From Oscillospiraceae bacterium (GTDB taxonomy: Bacteria > Bacillota > Clostridia > Oscillospirales > Oscillospiraceae), in NCBI GenBank assembly GCA_017406005.1, contig JAFQZI010000151.1:1-64000 (forward strand): DNA of 64,000 nt. Direction: 5' to 3'. Below are positions 8,792-16,487 of this stretch, one piece after another; the first letter of the stretch is position 1; every line of letters begins with the position of its first letter. The notes beneath the pieces are model-generated. The model was not told the origin of the DNA and made no database searches. It saw nothing but the letters and a program-made list of their open reading frames with translations. The position numbers and the translations under genes are program-made.

Positions 8792-9511
8792 TCAATTCTG
8801 TATTGAAGAAATCAGCTGAATGACGGTGCAAACCCGATCGCCGACACAGATGGAGAACAGCCAGCCGTTATTTGTGGCTGTCCGCCTGATCTCCGGCTGG
8901 GTACCTGCCTCCACAGGGGAAGAGTATATAATCCGAAAGGCGGAGAACGCATCTGCCCGATAAACATCTTCCGGAAGTGCTTCCATCGCAAACTCGATGT
9001 AACGCGTATTATGGACATGGCCGTTATAATCAATATCCCCTCTGCGCAAAATGATGGGCTGAACAAAATCAATCTTCACCGGAGCACGGAGCCGTGGTGC
9101 ATCAGACGGGAAAAGTGTTTCCTCTTCCGGTTCATAGGCCGCTGTGAGCTCCTCAGGAATGCGCAGGATTCTCATTGTTTTTCGATTGATCAGGGCATAT
9201 CTTCCGCATGCCCTGAAGAATTCATTTCCATCGTCATCCGTAACGAGAAAATTACGGGTCGATACCGCGCGGGAACCGCCATGAATCCAGGTTCTGACAT
9301 GGAGTTTCTGCCCTTCTTTGGGACGGTTTCTGATTTCGACACGCCAGTCCGCCAGCACCCATGCAGCATCCTCGCTCACGAACGTGTCATGCGCGATCAA
9401 CGTATGGTGCAGCGCAGTATCTTCAAGCATCTGCAGCATCACTTCAAGAGAAAGGAATCCGGAGCTGTTATAGTCATAAAACCGCGGCTCGTAGGTATTC
9501 TCAACAAACAT
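8792..9511 (-). CDS. Acyl-ACP thioesterase (FatA/FatB-like, bacterial type)
   Basis: The ATG at 9509-9511 is preceded by AAAGGAG at 8-nt spacing. A GTG 42 nt further upstream also has an AAAGGAG, but only 4 nt away. The 239-residue protein has the double-hotdog layout of bacterial acyl-ACP thioesterases. The second half carries DIDYNGHVHNTRY, the Asp-Asn-His cluster used for catalysis in this family. It releases fatty acids from acyl carrier protein and so sets chain length or free fatty acid supply. It is the first gene of a two-gene operon with PfkB kinase copy 1, an odd pairing with no obvious metabolic link. Confidence 0.85.
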   Translation of the reverse strand: MFVENTYEPRFYDYNSSGFLSLEVMLQMLEDTALHHTLIAHDTFVSEDAAWVLADWRVEIRNRPKEGQKLHVRTWIHGGSRAVSTRNFLVTDDDGNEFFRACGRYALINRKTMRILRIPEELTAAYEPEEETLFPSDAPRLRAPVKIDFVQPIILRRGDIDYNGHVHNTRYIEFAMEALPEDVYRADAFSAFRIIYSSPVEAGTQPEIRRTATNNGWLFSICVGDRVCTVIQLISSIQN

Positions 9512-9567
9512 GGCAAAAGCTCCTTTATCACATTCTTTTGATTTGAGAATCACATTTCTCCTTTGTT

Positions 9568-9596
9568 ATAATGCATTAAAAGTCTATGCCTGTCAA
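9568..9596 (-). promoter_or_regulatory. Probable promoter of the thioesterase-PfkB operon
   Basis: On the minus strand a perfect TTGACA (9591-9596) and a weaker CATTAT (9568-9573) are separated by 17 nt, about 57 nt upstream of the thioesterase ATG. Confidence 0.5.
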
Positions 9597-9636
9597 CAGG
9601 AATGTGGAACGGCAGTCATCGAACCAAGAATACTTC

Positions 9637-9665
9637 TTGCAACCGTTGAACAAGTGCGGTAAAAT
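9637..9665 (+). promoter_or_regulatory. Sigma-A promoter of the M24 peptidase gene
   Basis: TTGCAA (9637-9642), a 17-nt spacer and TAAAAT (9660-9665) lie 44 nt upstream of the ATG. Confidence 0.6.
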
Positions 9666-9708
9666 AATAAAAAGCTGTACAAACAGTTACCATAAGGAGG
9701 ACCCTGAC

Positions 9709-10788
9709 ATGCATATTGAAAGATCGAACAGAATTCTAAAAGAGTTGAAAGCACTCGGCGCGGATCAGCTGCTGATTACCGATCCGATGTCGATCTACTA
9801 TCTGACGGATGCATATGTACAACCCTTTGAGCGCTTTTTCGGGTTACTGCTTCGCTCTGACGGTCAGCACATTCTCTTCCTGAATCGGTTGTTTTTTGTA
9901 CCGCAGGAAACAGGAACGGAAAAGGTCTGGTATTCCGACACAGATCCGGTCATGGAAATCGTCGCACGGTATCTGGATGCTGCAAAACCTCTTGCAGTAG
10001 ACAAAGATCTGAAAGCCCGCCATCTGCTGCCTTTGATGGAAAGCCATGCTGCAGCAGGGTTTCTCAACGGCTCCCTGGCAGTAGACCGCACCAGAGGCAT
10101 CAAGGATGCTGAAGAGCAGAAAAAGATGATTGCCGCGTCTTTGATCAACGATGCTGCAATGGCACGTTTTAAAACGCTTGTTCATGAGGGCGTGACCGAA
10201 CAGGAGATCGCCGCTCAGATGCTGGACATTTACCGGGAGCTCGGGGCTGACGGCTACTCCTTTACTCCGCTGGTCGCTTTCGGAGCGAATGCGGCAGACC
10301 CGCACCACGAACCGGACAACACGATTGTAAAGCCGGGAGACTGTGTGCTTTTCGATGTCGGCTGTATCAAAGACGGATACTGCTCGGATATGACAAGAAC
10401 ATTCTTCTTCCGCGAAGCATCCGATCACTGCAGACACATTTACAATATCGTCCGCCGGGCCAATGAAGCTGCAGAAGCACTGATCCGCCCGGGGGTGCAG
10501 CTGAGCGAACTGGATGCCGCTGCGAGGGATCTGATTACTGCGGAGGGATACGGCCCGCAATTCAACCATCGCCTCGGACACTTTATCGGGCTGAGTGAGC
10601 ATGAGTTCGGCGATGTGTCCTCCGCTTCTGACTGGCAAGCGGAGCCCGGCATGATTTTCTCCATTGAGCCGGGCATTTATCTCAGCGGTGATACCGGCGT
10701 GCGGCTGGAAGACCTGGTGCTGGTGACAGAAGACGGTGTACAGATCCTCAACCGGTACCCGCACGAGCTGGAAATCATTGACGGGTGA
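9709..10788 (+). CDS. M24-family metallopeptidase, Xaa-Pro aminopeptidase/dipeptidase-like
   Basis: The ATG at 9709 has an ideal AAGGAGG 8 nt upstream, making a 359-residue protein. It has an N-terminal creatinase-like domain (1-125) and a C-terminal pita-bread domain. The five dinuclear metal ligands are visible: Asp in VLFDVG, Asp in CSDMTR, His in HRLGHFIGL, Glu in SIEPGIY and Glu in VRLEDLV. Such enzymes remove the N-terminal residue before proline or cleave X-Pro dipeptides, allowing use of proline-rich peptides. It is cytoplasmic, with no signal peptide, and appears monocistronic, with a promoter directly upstream. Confidence 0.9.
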   Translation: MHIERSNRILKELKALGADQLLITDPMSIYYLTDAYVQPFERFFGLLLRSDGQHILFLNRLFFVPQETGTEKVWYSDTDPVMEIVARYLDAAKPLAVDKDLKARHLLPLMESHAAAGFLNGSLAVDRTRGIKDAEEQKKMIAASLINDAAMARFKTLVHEGVTEQEIAAQMLDIYRELGADGYSFTPLVAFGANAADPHHEPDNTIVKPGDCVLFDVGCIKDGYCSDMTRTFFFREASDHCRHIYNIVRRANEAAEALIRPGVQLSELDAAARDLITAEGYGPQFNHRLGHFIGLSEHEFGDVSSASDWQAEPGMIFSIEPGIYLSGDTGVRLEDLVLVTEDGVQILNRYPHELEIIDG

Positions 10789-10872
10789 TTTGCAACCCTA
10801 TCCCTTTCAAAAAATCATCGCCTGCAGGAAAATAAGATCGAGAAAAAACAGCAAAAAACAAGTGAAAATCTG

Positions 10873-10901
10873 TTGGCATTTTCTGTCAGACGTGCTATGA
10901 T
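10873..10901 (+). promoter_or_regulatory. Sigma-A promoter of the ATP-cone gene
   Basis: TTGGCA (10873-10878), a 17-nt spacer and TATGAT (10896-10901) lie 41 nt upstream of the chosen ATG. Confidence 0.65.
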
Positions 10902-10942
10902 AAGAATACAACAAGCGAAACGATAAAATGGGAGGGACTTTT

Positions 10943-11203
10943 ATGAATATCACCAAGAAAAACGGCAGAGTTGTTCTTTATGACACAGAAAAAATCGTCA
11001 AAAGTATTTTGAAAGCCGGTGCAGATACGCCGGGAGAAGAAGTATCCAGACATCTGGCTTCCTATATCGCGGACGAAGTATTCAACACTCTCACAAAGGA
11101 TACCACTATCATCACCACAAAAGATGTGCGTGAATGTGTTTATGACAAGCTCTGTAAAATGGGGCTGCCGGAAACCGCAAAGAAGTATATAGAGTACGAA
11201 TAA
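10943..11203 (+). CDS. Stand-alone ATP-cone domain protein (86 aa)
   Basis: The start is the ATG at 10943, with GGAGGG about 7 nt upstream. The whole 86-residue protein reads as a single ATP-cone: the KKNGRVVLYDTEKIVKSI start and the later DVRECVYDKLCKMG helix match the N-terminal regulatory domains of anaerobic and class I ribonucleotide reductases and of NrdR. In those proteins the cone binds ATP or dATP and sets activity. Here there is no catalytic domain or NrdR zinc ribbon, and no reductase gene nearby. It may be a free nucleotide-sensing regulator. It has its own promoter and a strong terminator. Confidence 0.75.
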   Translation: MNITKKNGRVVLYDTEKIVKSILKAGADTPGEEVSRHLASYIADEVFNTLTKDTTIITTKDVRECVYDKLCKMGLPETAKKYIEYE

Positions 11204-11223
11204 TCCTCTATTAAGAAATTAGA

Positions 11224-11269
11224 AAAACAACTGCCTCTGCAACACTATTGCTGCAGAGGCAGTTGTTTT
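11224..11269. terminator. Strong bidirectional intrinsic terminator
   Basis: An 18-bp perfect stem (11224-11241 with 11252-11269, A-rich and T-rich at its ends) with a 10-nt loop separates the convergent ATP-cone and PfkB copy 2 genes and can stop transcription from both sides. Confidence 0.9.
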
Positions 11270-11270
11270 G

Positions 11271-12371
11271 TCAGCTAATCAGAGCCTGATGCTTCCAGCC
11301 GTTTTCAATTCTCTTTTCCAGTTCCTCCAACGACGAGAGGCCGCCGAGCGCACTGTATGCCTCAACACAGGCAGCTCCCGTGGCAGAGGCAAGCGTCACA
11401 CACTGCTCCAGGCTGTCTCCTCGCAGCATGGCGGTGAGAAATGCTGCAATGGCAGTATCTCCCGCACCCGTTGCAGAGCGGACCTCTTCCGGAGCAAAGC
11501 TCGGGACAAACCCTTCTTTCTCCTCCCACTGATCCGACGACAGGCCAAGCTGCCTGACAAAACGGCTGTCCTTTTTGCAGGCATAGCAGATCCCTGCCGA
11601 TCCGGCCTTCAGCATCACGCAGGATGCCCCCATGGCAAGTGCTTCCTCCGCCATGCTCTGAAGCTCCGCAACCGTTGTAAGCAGGCAAAGATCCCCGCCT
11701 TTTTTCACCAGTTCCTCATACCGCTCTCTTCTGAGCATAAAGCAAAGTTCCTCAAAGCTCGGAACAAAAAGATCGACAAACGGGAGAACCTTTTCCAGAA
11801 TGCCTTTCCAGCCCGCCTTTCCCGCTTCTGCGGAGGGGTCCACAGCCGCCAGATCCAGAGAGGTGATCACTCCGTTTTCATGCGCCTTTTTCATAATACG
11901 GAGCAGCTCCACCCCATCCTGCTGAAACATACGCTTCATCAGGGGCGGGTAGCCGAAATGCAGCAGGTCAATGCCTGCAAGATCCTCAGAGGTAATATCC
12001 TGTTCGGAAAAGGCGTCGTTCGCCCCCGGACAATGCAGAAACGTCCTGTCAACATCAGGCGGTGCTATGACAACCGTATACGAGGTCGCGCACTGATCAT
12101 CCGACTTGATTTTTTCCTTTGCACCGTAAGACTGCACCGCAGACCGGACAAGTTCTCCGAAGCGGTCATTCCCGACCTTCCCGAGGAGTGTTACATCCGC
12201 TCCAAAGAAATGCATGGCGAGCCCGGTATTCGCAACAGCCCCTCCGGTAGAAATAGCAGCCGGACCGACACCAAACAGTTTCCCAGGATCCAGGCTCACA
12301 TCTCCCGCTTCCCGGGAGAAGACCGGTGTGATATCCAGGCAGATATGCCCCGCTACCAGAACCTTTTTCAT
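11271..12371 (-). CDS. PfkB-family carbohydrate kinase (copy 2 of a duplicated pair)
   Basis: It is the same length (366 aa) as copy 1 and mostly identical to it, including GHICLDITPVFS at the start and TGAGDTAIAAFL near the end. Differences cluster in surface positions such as the region around residues 25-45 and the C-terminal 20 residues. The ATG at 12369-12371 matches the start of copy 1. A TTG three codons earlier has a slightly better placed GGAGG, so a 3-residue extension is possible. It is monocistronic with its own promoter. The pair is probably a recent gene duplication; the substrate is unknown. Confidence 0.88.
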   Translation of the reverse strand: MKKVLVAGHICLDITPVFSREAGDVSLDPGKLFGVGPAAISTGGAVANTGLAMHFFGADVTLLGKVGNDRFGELVRSAVQSYGAKEKIKSDDQCATSYTVVIAPPDVDRTFLHCPGANDAFSEQDITSEDLAGIDLLHFGYPPLMKRMFQQDGVELLRIMKKAHENGVITSLDLAAVDPSAEAGKAGWKGILEKVLPFVDLFVPSFEELCFMLRRERYEELVKKGGDLCLLTTVAELQSMAEEALAMGASCVMLKAGSAGICYACKKDSRFVRQLGLSSDQWEEKEGFVPSFAPEEVRSATGAGDTAIAAFLTAMLRGDSLEQCVTLASATGAACVEAYSALGGLSSLEELEKRIENGWKHQALIS

Positions 12372-12434
12372 TTCACGCAATCCTTATCCTCCTTTGCCTG
12401 ACACCCTGTCACAGGTTTTTCAAATCCTAACAAG

Positions 12435-12463
12435 ATTATAGCAAAATGAACCTGCTTTTTCCA
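12435..12463 (-). promoter_or_regulatory. Promoter of PfkB copy 2
   Basis: On the minus strand TGGAAA (12458-12463), a 17-nt spacer and a perfect TATAAT (12435-12440) lie 64 nt upstream of the ATG. Confidence 0.6.
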
Positions 12464-12487
12464 GTCTTTTAGATCTTTAAGGAAACG

Positions 12488-12531
12488 CTGAACAAATAAC
12501 GTTCCCAAGTTATTTCTTCCTGTTCAGTATT
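12488..12531 (-). terminator. Imperfect hairpin at the end of the acyl-CoA dehydrogenase gene
   Basis: CTGAACA and AAATAAC arms near 12488-12501 pair with GTTATTT and TGTTCAG near 12509-12527, with a 5-nt bulge, overlapping the stop codon. No clear T-run follows, so terminator strength is uncertain. Confidence 0.35.
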
Positions 12532-13672
12532 GTTCTCCCAAATTAGCATGATACAGTTTCCCGGATATAACGATCTGACACACTTCTGAACTTCCTTCTC
12601 CGATCGTCAGCATCTGAGCATCACGGAAGTAACGCTCAACATCGCTGTACTGCTGCATCCCTCTTGCGCCATGCACCTGCATTGCATTTTTACATACCTC
12701 ACAACACATCTCTGAGGTAAAAAGCTTTAGTGCTGCAACCTCCATCGTGACCTTTTCCTGTGCATCACACATTTCCGCCACATGGTAAAGGCTACTCCTT
12801 GCAACAAAGATTTTTTCATACATTTTTGCTACCGGGAATGAGATACCCTGATAGGATGACAGTGTGTGCCCATACCGTCCTGCCCGGCTCGTATATTGAA
12901 CAGCACACTCCATTGCCCCTTGAGCAATGCCTACTGCAAGAGCTGCCATATCCAGCCTGCCTTCATTCAGAAGAACTTTGATCAGCGGATACGCGTCATT
13001 TTCCTTTCCAATCAGGCATTCGGAAGAAACCTGGCAGTTTTGCATTTTCAGAGTGCCTACAGGTGAGTTGTTCATCCCTGTAATCATAATCCGACCATTC
13101 GTATCGAGGCCGGGAGCCGCAGCATCTACGTAATATAGGCTCACATCACGACTGCGCCCGGAGTTAGCGCTCCTCGCTGCAACAACATATCCTCCTGCAG
13201 CACCAAGGTTTGTAACCCAACATTTCTCACCATTCAAAACCCAGCCGTCTCCATCACGTCTGGCAATAGTATCAATCCCCAGTGCATCTGACCCTCCTCC
13301 TGCTTCCGACAGTGCAAATCCAAGCAGTAGGCTACCATTGAGGCATGCGGGGATGATTTTTTTCTTCAAGCTGTCAGTCCCATAAAGTGCTATCAGATTC
13401 ATGCACTGCACGTGCGGGCTCATACTGAGTGTCATGGAAGGCAGCCCACGAGCAATTTCCTCCAAAATGATCATGCTCTCTTTTGTGTTGTGTAAAGCTG
13501 TTTCCCGACGGTTGAAGTAGCTCAGATCGAGATACCCCAATTCACCCAAACGTGAAAACAGTGCTTTCGGGAACTGCCTGTTACTTTCGAGTTCTATTGC
13601 CTGAGGAAGCAGTTCTCTGTCGGCGAATTCTCGAACTTCCCGTCGAAGTATCTTTTCTTTCTCCTTCAGCAT
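12524..13672 (-). CDS. Acyl-CoA dehydrogenase (regulator-linked copy)
   Basis: The 382-residue flavoenzyme has the usual N-helical, beta-barrel and C-helical layout. FALSEAGGGSDALG corresponds to the FAD-contact strand, CWVTNLGAAGGYVV to the flavin-binding WITN region, and the catalytic glutamate is in IGEGSSEV near the C-terminus. It oxidises or reduces an acyl-CoA at the alpha-beta bond, passing electrons to ETF. It starts 3 nt after the stop of the YtoI-like regulator, so both are translated from one mRNA. It differs clearly from the divergent acyl-CoA dehydrogenase at 15326, so the two probably act on different or successive substrates. Confidence 0.9.
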   Translation of the reverse strand: MLKEKEKILRREVREFADRELLPQAIELESNRQFPKALFSRLGELGYLDLSYFNRRETALHNTKESMIILEEIARGLPSMTLSMSPHVQCMNLIALYGTDSLKKKIIPACLNGSLLLGFALSEAGGGSDALGIDTIARRDGDGWVLNGEKCWVTNLGAAGGYVVAARSANSGRSRDVSLYYVDAAAPGLDTNGRIMITGMNNSPVGTLKMQNCQVSSECLIGKENDAYPLIKVLLNEGRLDMAALAVGIAQGAMECAVQYTSRAGRYGHTLSSYQGISFPVAKMYEKIFVARSSLYHVAEMCDAQEKVTMEVAALKLFTSEMCCEVCKNAMQVHGARGMQQYSDVERYFRDAQMLTIGEGSSEVCQIVISGKLYHANLGEQY

Positions 13673-13675
13673 TGT

Positions 13676-14986
13676 TTACACCTCTTTCTCCTTTTGTGCC
13701 ATTACTACAAAAAATGCGCGCGAATAGCTTGTAGTGTCATCATTCAATTCAACCTCGAATGACAGCATGTTTTCGCTTCGTTCTTTCATTATACTGCTGA
13801 CAATCAGACTATCAGAAAAACAAACAGGGGATACACAAATAATACTGCTGCTGATAGGCTGATAAGATAAAAAACCAAGATCATGTAGGTGATGGTCAAT
13901 TGCGGAAAGCATCAAATCTGCTTCTATATGGCTGTTTTTCCCAGTCTCTGATTCCGGTAGTCTTATATGAAACACTGCTCTCATTTCATTTGAAAGGCTG
14001 CTATCAATTTCAAGTAGAAATCCAGCGCTTCCCTCTCTGGCCGGCTTCCTGACATACATATAATAACGAAGAAGATCACTTGCAGTGACAATACCAAGAA
14101 GTTTTTTCCCGTCTGACACAGCAGCAAAAGCTTTCCGATTTGTAACCAGCTTTTTTGCTGTTTTTTCCGGAGCCTCACTGAAATCAACGACAGGGAAATC
14201 CGGGGAATCCGCAAGAATTGACCGAAGTTTCTGCGAGGGAATCCCAGCGGCAGCCTTCCAGAGATCTATCCCTCCTAAGATTTCAAGATCATCATCCACA
14301 ATCGGATATTGCTTGGCAAAGCTGCTTTCCACATACAACTGCTGCCAGTCAGCAATAATATCATTGTAATACAGATAATCCGGAGTCTGCATCCAGTTGC
14401 CGATCTGATCAGTACCTGTGGATATTTCTGTTGTTTGAAACTCCTCAAGTAAGAGCTGAATAAGTGAAAAAGTGCTCAAGGGTGACGATAGGATAAAAGC
14501 TCCGTTTCTCTCGGCATTGCTCATCAAAGCCCAACTTGCTTTTACTCCGTCAGTAAGAAGCAGATTCGCACTTTTTGAAATGACAAATTCCTGTATCTCT
14601 TTCCTGTCCCCGCACAAGCAAATACACGAGGAAGGATCACTGTCTGCCATTTGATGTTCCAGATAATCCTTTGAGCCATCGCACACCAGGATTTGTCGGA
14701 TCATATGATCGATATTTTCTCTACCCGCTATTATACTGAGGCTAAGGTGATGAACAAGTTCTACAGCCTTAATGGCTGTACTGTATGGCATTTTTTCCGG
14801 CTCAACTCTTACCGTGCCCGCCTTTGGTTTTACGCGTACCATCCCTCGCGTCTCCGCTTCTTTAATTCCCTTATATGCGGTGCCCTCGCTTACCTGAAGA
14901 AGATCTGAAAGCTCCCTTACAGAAACTTTTTTTCCGACAGGCAACGATTCAATATGAGACAAAACAAGATCACTTTTAACAGAAAT
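13676..14986 (-). CDS. YtoI-like regulator: HTH + DRTGG + CBS pair + hotdog domain, probable ATT start
   Basis: Domains in order are a winged HTH (about 10-60, VSEGTAYKGIKEAETRG), a DRTGG-like domain (70-190), two CBS repeats (about 200-320) and a C-terminal hotdog fold (330-436). This is the layout of Bacillus YtoI. From memory, the N-terminus aligns residue by residue with YtoI only if translation begins at the ATT at 14984-14986, which has a GGGGGG Shine-Dalgarno 8 nt upstream. The first TTG (14962) has no ribosome site. The CBS and hotdog parts suggest sensing of an adenylate and an acyl-CoA. It lies 3 nt from an acyl-CoA dehydrogenase and divergent from a second cluster, so it probably controls both. 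Confidence 0.75.
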   Translation of the reverse strand: MSVKSDLVLSHIESLPVGKKVSVRELSDLLQVSEGTAYKGIKEAETRGMVRVKPKAGTVRVEPEKMPYSTAIKAVELVHHLSLSIIAGRENIDHMIRQILVCDGSKDYLEHQMADSDPSSCICLCGDRKEIQEFVISKSANLLLTDGVKASWALMSNAERNGAFILSSPLSTFSLIQLLLEEFQTTEISTGTDQIGNWMQTPDYLYYNDIIADWQQLYVESSFAKQYPIVDDDLEILGGIDLWKAAAGIPSQKLRSILADSPDFPVVDFSEAPEKTAKKLVTNRKAFAAVSDGKKLLGIVTASDLLRYYMYVRKPAREGSAGFLLEIDSSLSNEMRAVFHIRLPESETGKNSHIEADLMLSAIDHHLHDLGFLSYQPISSSIICVSPVCFSDSLIVSSIMKERSENMLSFEVELNDDTTSYSRAFFVVMAQKEKEV

Positions 14987-15325
14987 AACCTTCGCCCCCC
15001 TCTAAAAAATAATACAGTTTTGGACATATTGAAAACAGAATACGCAAACGCAGTAATTCTGTAATATAAATTATGATATAAAGAAAGCACAACTACTGAG
15101 TTTTCTGTGTCAGTCTGCTTTGATAATTGGTTATTTATCCAAAATAATCAAAAGCTGCATATAATCTGTTGACATCTGTACTATTATTCGGTAAAATTTA
15201 ACTATCTTATCTAATACTGATGTTGAAAGAATGCACCCAATTGCAATCTGTATTATAACAGAATGGTTGTAAATTGCAAGATATTTTTTCATCTGTATTA
15301 AAATTATTTTTTGGAGGTTACTAAG
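14987..15325. promoter_or_regulatory. Divergent control region with five TCTGTA-type repeats
   Basis: This 339-nt AT-rich stretch holds no credible gene. It contains the motif TCTGTA-N-TA at 15058, 15175, 15247 and 15292 on the plus strand and inverted at 15009-15018. The copy at 15247 is followed by an inverted ACAGA half, giving TCTGT-N6-ACAGA. These are candidate operators for the YtoI-like regulator encoded on the left. A strong plus-strand promoter (15169-15197) overlaps one copy. Confidence 0.5.
15169..15197 (+). promoter_or_regulatory. Sigma-A promoter of the acyl-CoA dehydrogenase-ETF-CoA transferase operon
   Basis: A perfect TTGACA (15169-15174), a 17-nt spacer and TAAAAT (15192-15197) are present. 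A TCTGTA repeat fills the start of the spacer, as expected for a repressor site. The leader is about 120 nt long. Confidence 0.75.
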
Positions 15326-16459
15326 ATGTTCAAATTCACAGAAGAGCAGCTGATGATCCGTGATATGGTCAGGGAGTTCACAGCAAATGAAATTGAGCCC
15401 AGAGACAGGGATATGGATGAAAACGGGTTTGACTTTGACCTGATCCCGAAACTCACCGAAGCCGGCCTTATGGCTATCCATCTTCCTGAAGAGTATGGTG
15501 GAGGCGGCGGCAATACCGTTATCAGCGAAATCGTTATCAATGAAATTGCAAAAGGCAGTGCATCTGTAGCACTTTTCCTCGATGCGCACTGGCTTGCCGC
15601 AGACATGATCCTTTATCATGGCACGGAAGAACAGAAAGCAAAGTATCTCCCGTTAGTGGCAGACGGCAAAGTGTTTGCATTCGGCCTTACAGAATCCAAT
15701 GCAGGTTCCGATGCTGCAGCTATCAAATCCGTAGCGGAAAAGCAGGCAGATGGAAGCTATATCCTTAACGGCGGAAAGGCCTGGATTACGAACTCCGGTA
15801 TTGCAGATTACTATCTGATTATGGCCAAGACTGATCCGGAAGCCGGCAACAAGGGTATTTCTGTTTTTGTCGTGCCAAAGGATGCAGAAGGTCTCACTGT
15901 CGGTAAGTTTGAAAAGAAGATGGGTATGCGTGGTACAGGTACCTGCGAACTGAGCTTTGACAACATCAGAATTCCGGCAGATGATCGTGTGGGTCCTGAA
16001 GGTCGCGGATTCATGATTGCCATGCAGGCGCTTGACGGAGCTCGTGTTTCCATCGGTTCCATTGCCTCCGGCTTGATGCAGCATGCAATGGAAAAGGCTG
16101 TTAAATATGCAAAAGAACGCACCACTTTCGGAAAGCCCATCTGCAAGTATCAGGCTGTCGGTTTCAAGTTTGCAGATATGGCAGCTAAAATCCATGCCAC
16201 CGACCTGATGATCTGGGATACGTGCCAGATGAAGGACGAAGGACAGCGTATTTCCGTGGAAGCTGCCGAGCTGAAACTGCTCTCCTCCCGCTGGGCATGC
16301 GAAGTCACCGATGACTGCATTCAGATTCATGGCGGTAATGGTTACAGCAGGGAATTTGATGTGGAGCGTTTCTACCGCGATGCAAAACTGCTTGAAATCG
16401 GGGAAGGCACCAGTGAAATCCTCCGCATGGTTATTTCCGGGTCGGTAATCGGAAGATAA
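15326..16459 (+). CDS. Acyl-CoA dehydrogenase, short-chain (butyryl-CoA dehydrogenase-like)
   Basis: The ATG at 15326 has TTGGAGG 8 nt upstream and opens a 377-residue protein. FGLTESNAGSDAAA and AWITNSGIADYYL are the FAD-contact strands, and IQIHGGNGYSREFDVERFYRDAK is split around the CoA site (given in parts here for position only: residues about 333-355). The catalytic Glu is in IGEGTSEI. The sequence resembles clostridial short-chain enzymes. It is the first gene of an operon with EtfB, EtfA and a CaiB-like CoA-transferase, so it probably reduces an enoyl-CoA (or oxidises its acyl-CoA) with electrons carried by the adjacent ETF. Confidence 0.92.
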   Translation: MFKFTEEQLMIRDMVREFTANEIEPRDRDMDENGFDFDLIPKLTEAGLMAIHLPEEYGGGGGNTVISEIVINEIAKGSASVALFLDAHWLAADMILYHGTEEQKAKYLPLVADGKVFAFGLTESNAGSDAAAIKSVAEKQADGSYILNGGKAWITNSGIADYYLIMAKTDPEAGNKGISVFVVPKDAEGLTVGKFEKKMGMRGTGTCELSFDNIRIPADDRVGPEGRGFMIAMQALDGARVSIGSIASGLMQHAMEKAVKYAKERTTFGKPICKYQAVGFKFADMAAKIHATDLMIWDTCQMKDEGQRISVEAAELKLLSSRWACEVTDDCIQIHGGNGYSREFDVERFYRDAKLLEIGEGTSEILRMVISGSVIGR

Positions 16460-16487
16460 AAGCAAACAAAAAGGAGATCTCTCACCA

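Noticed and set aside
7669-8823. 384-codon plus-strand frame over PfkB copy 1
   Set aside because: Antisense shadow; the same kind of frame appears over copy 2 because the two genes are nearly identical.
15131-15619. 162-codon minus-strand frame reaching into the divergent control region
   Set aside because: Overlaps the acyl-CoA dehydrogenase start and the promoter; low-complexity product and no ribosome site.
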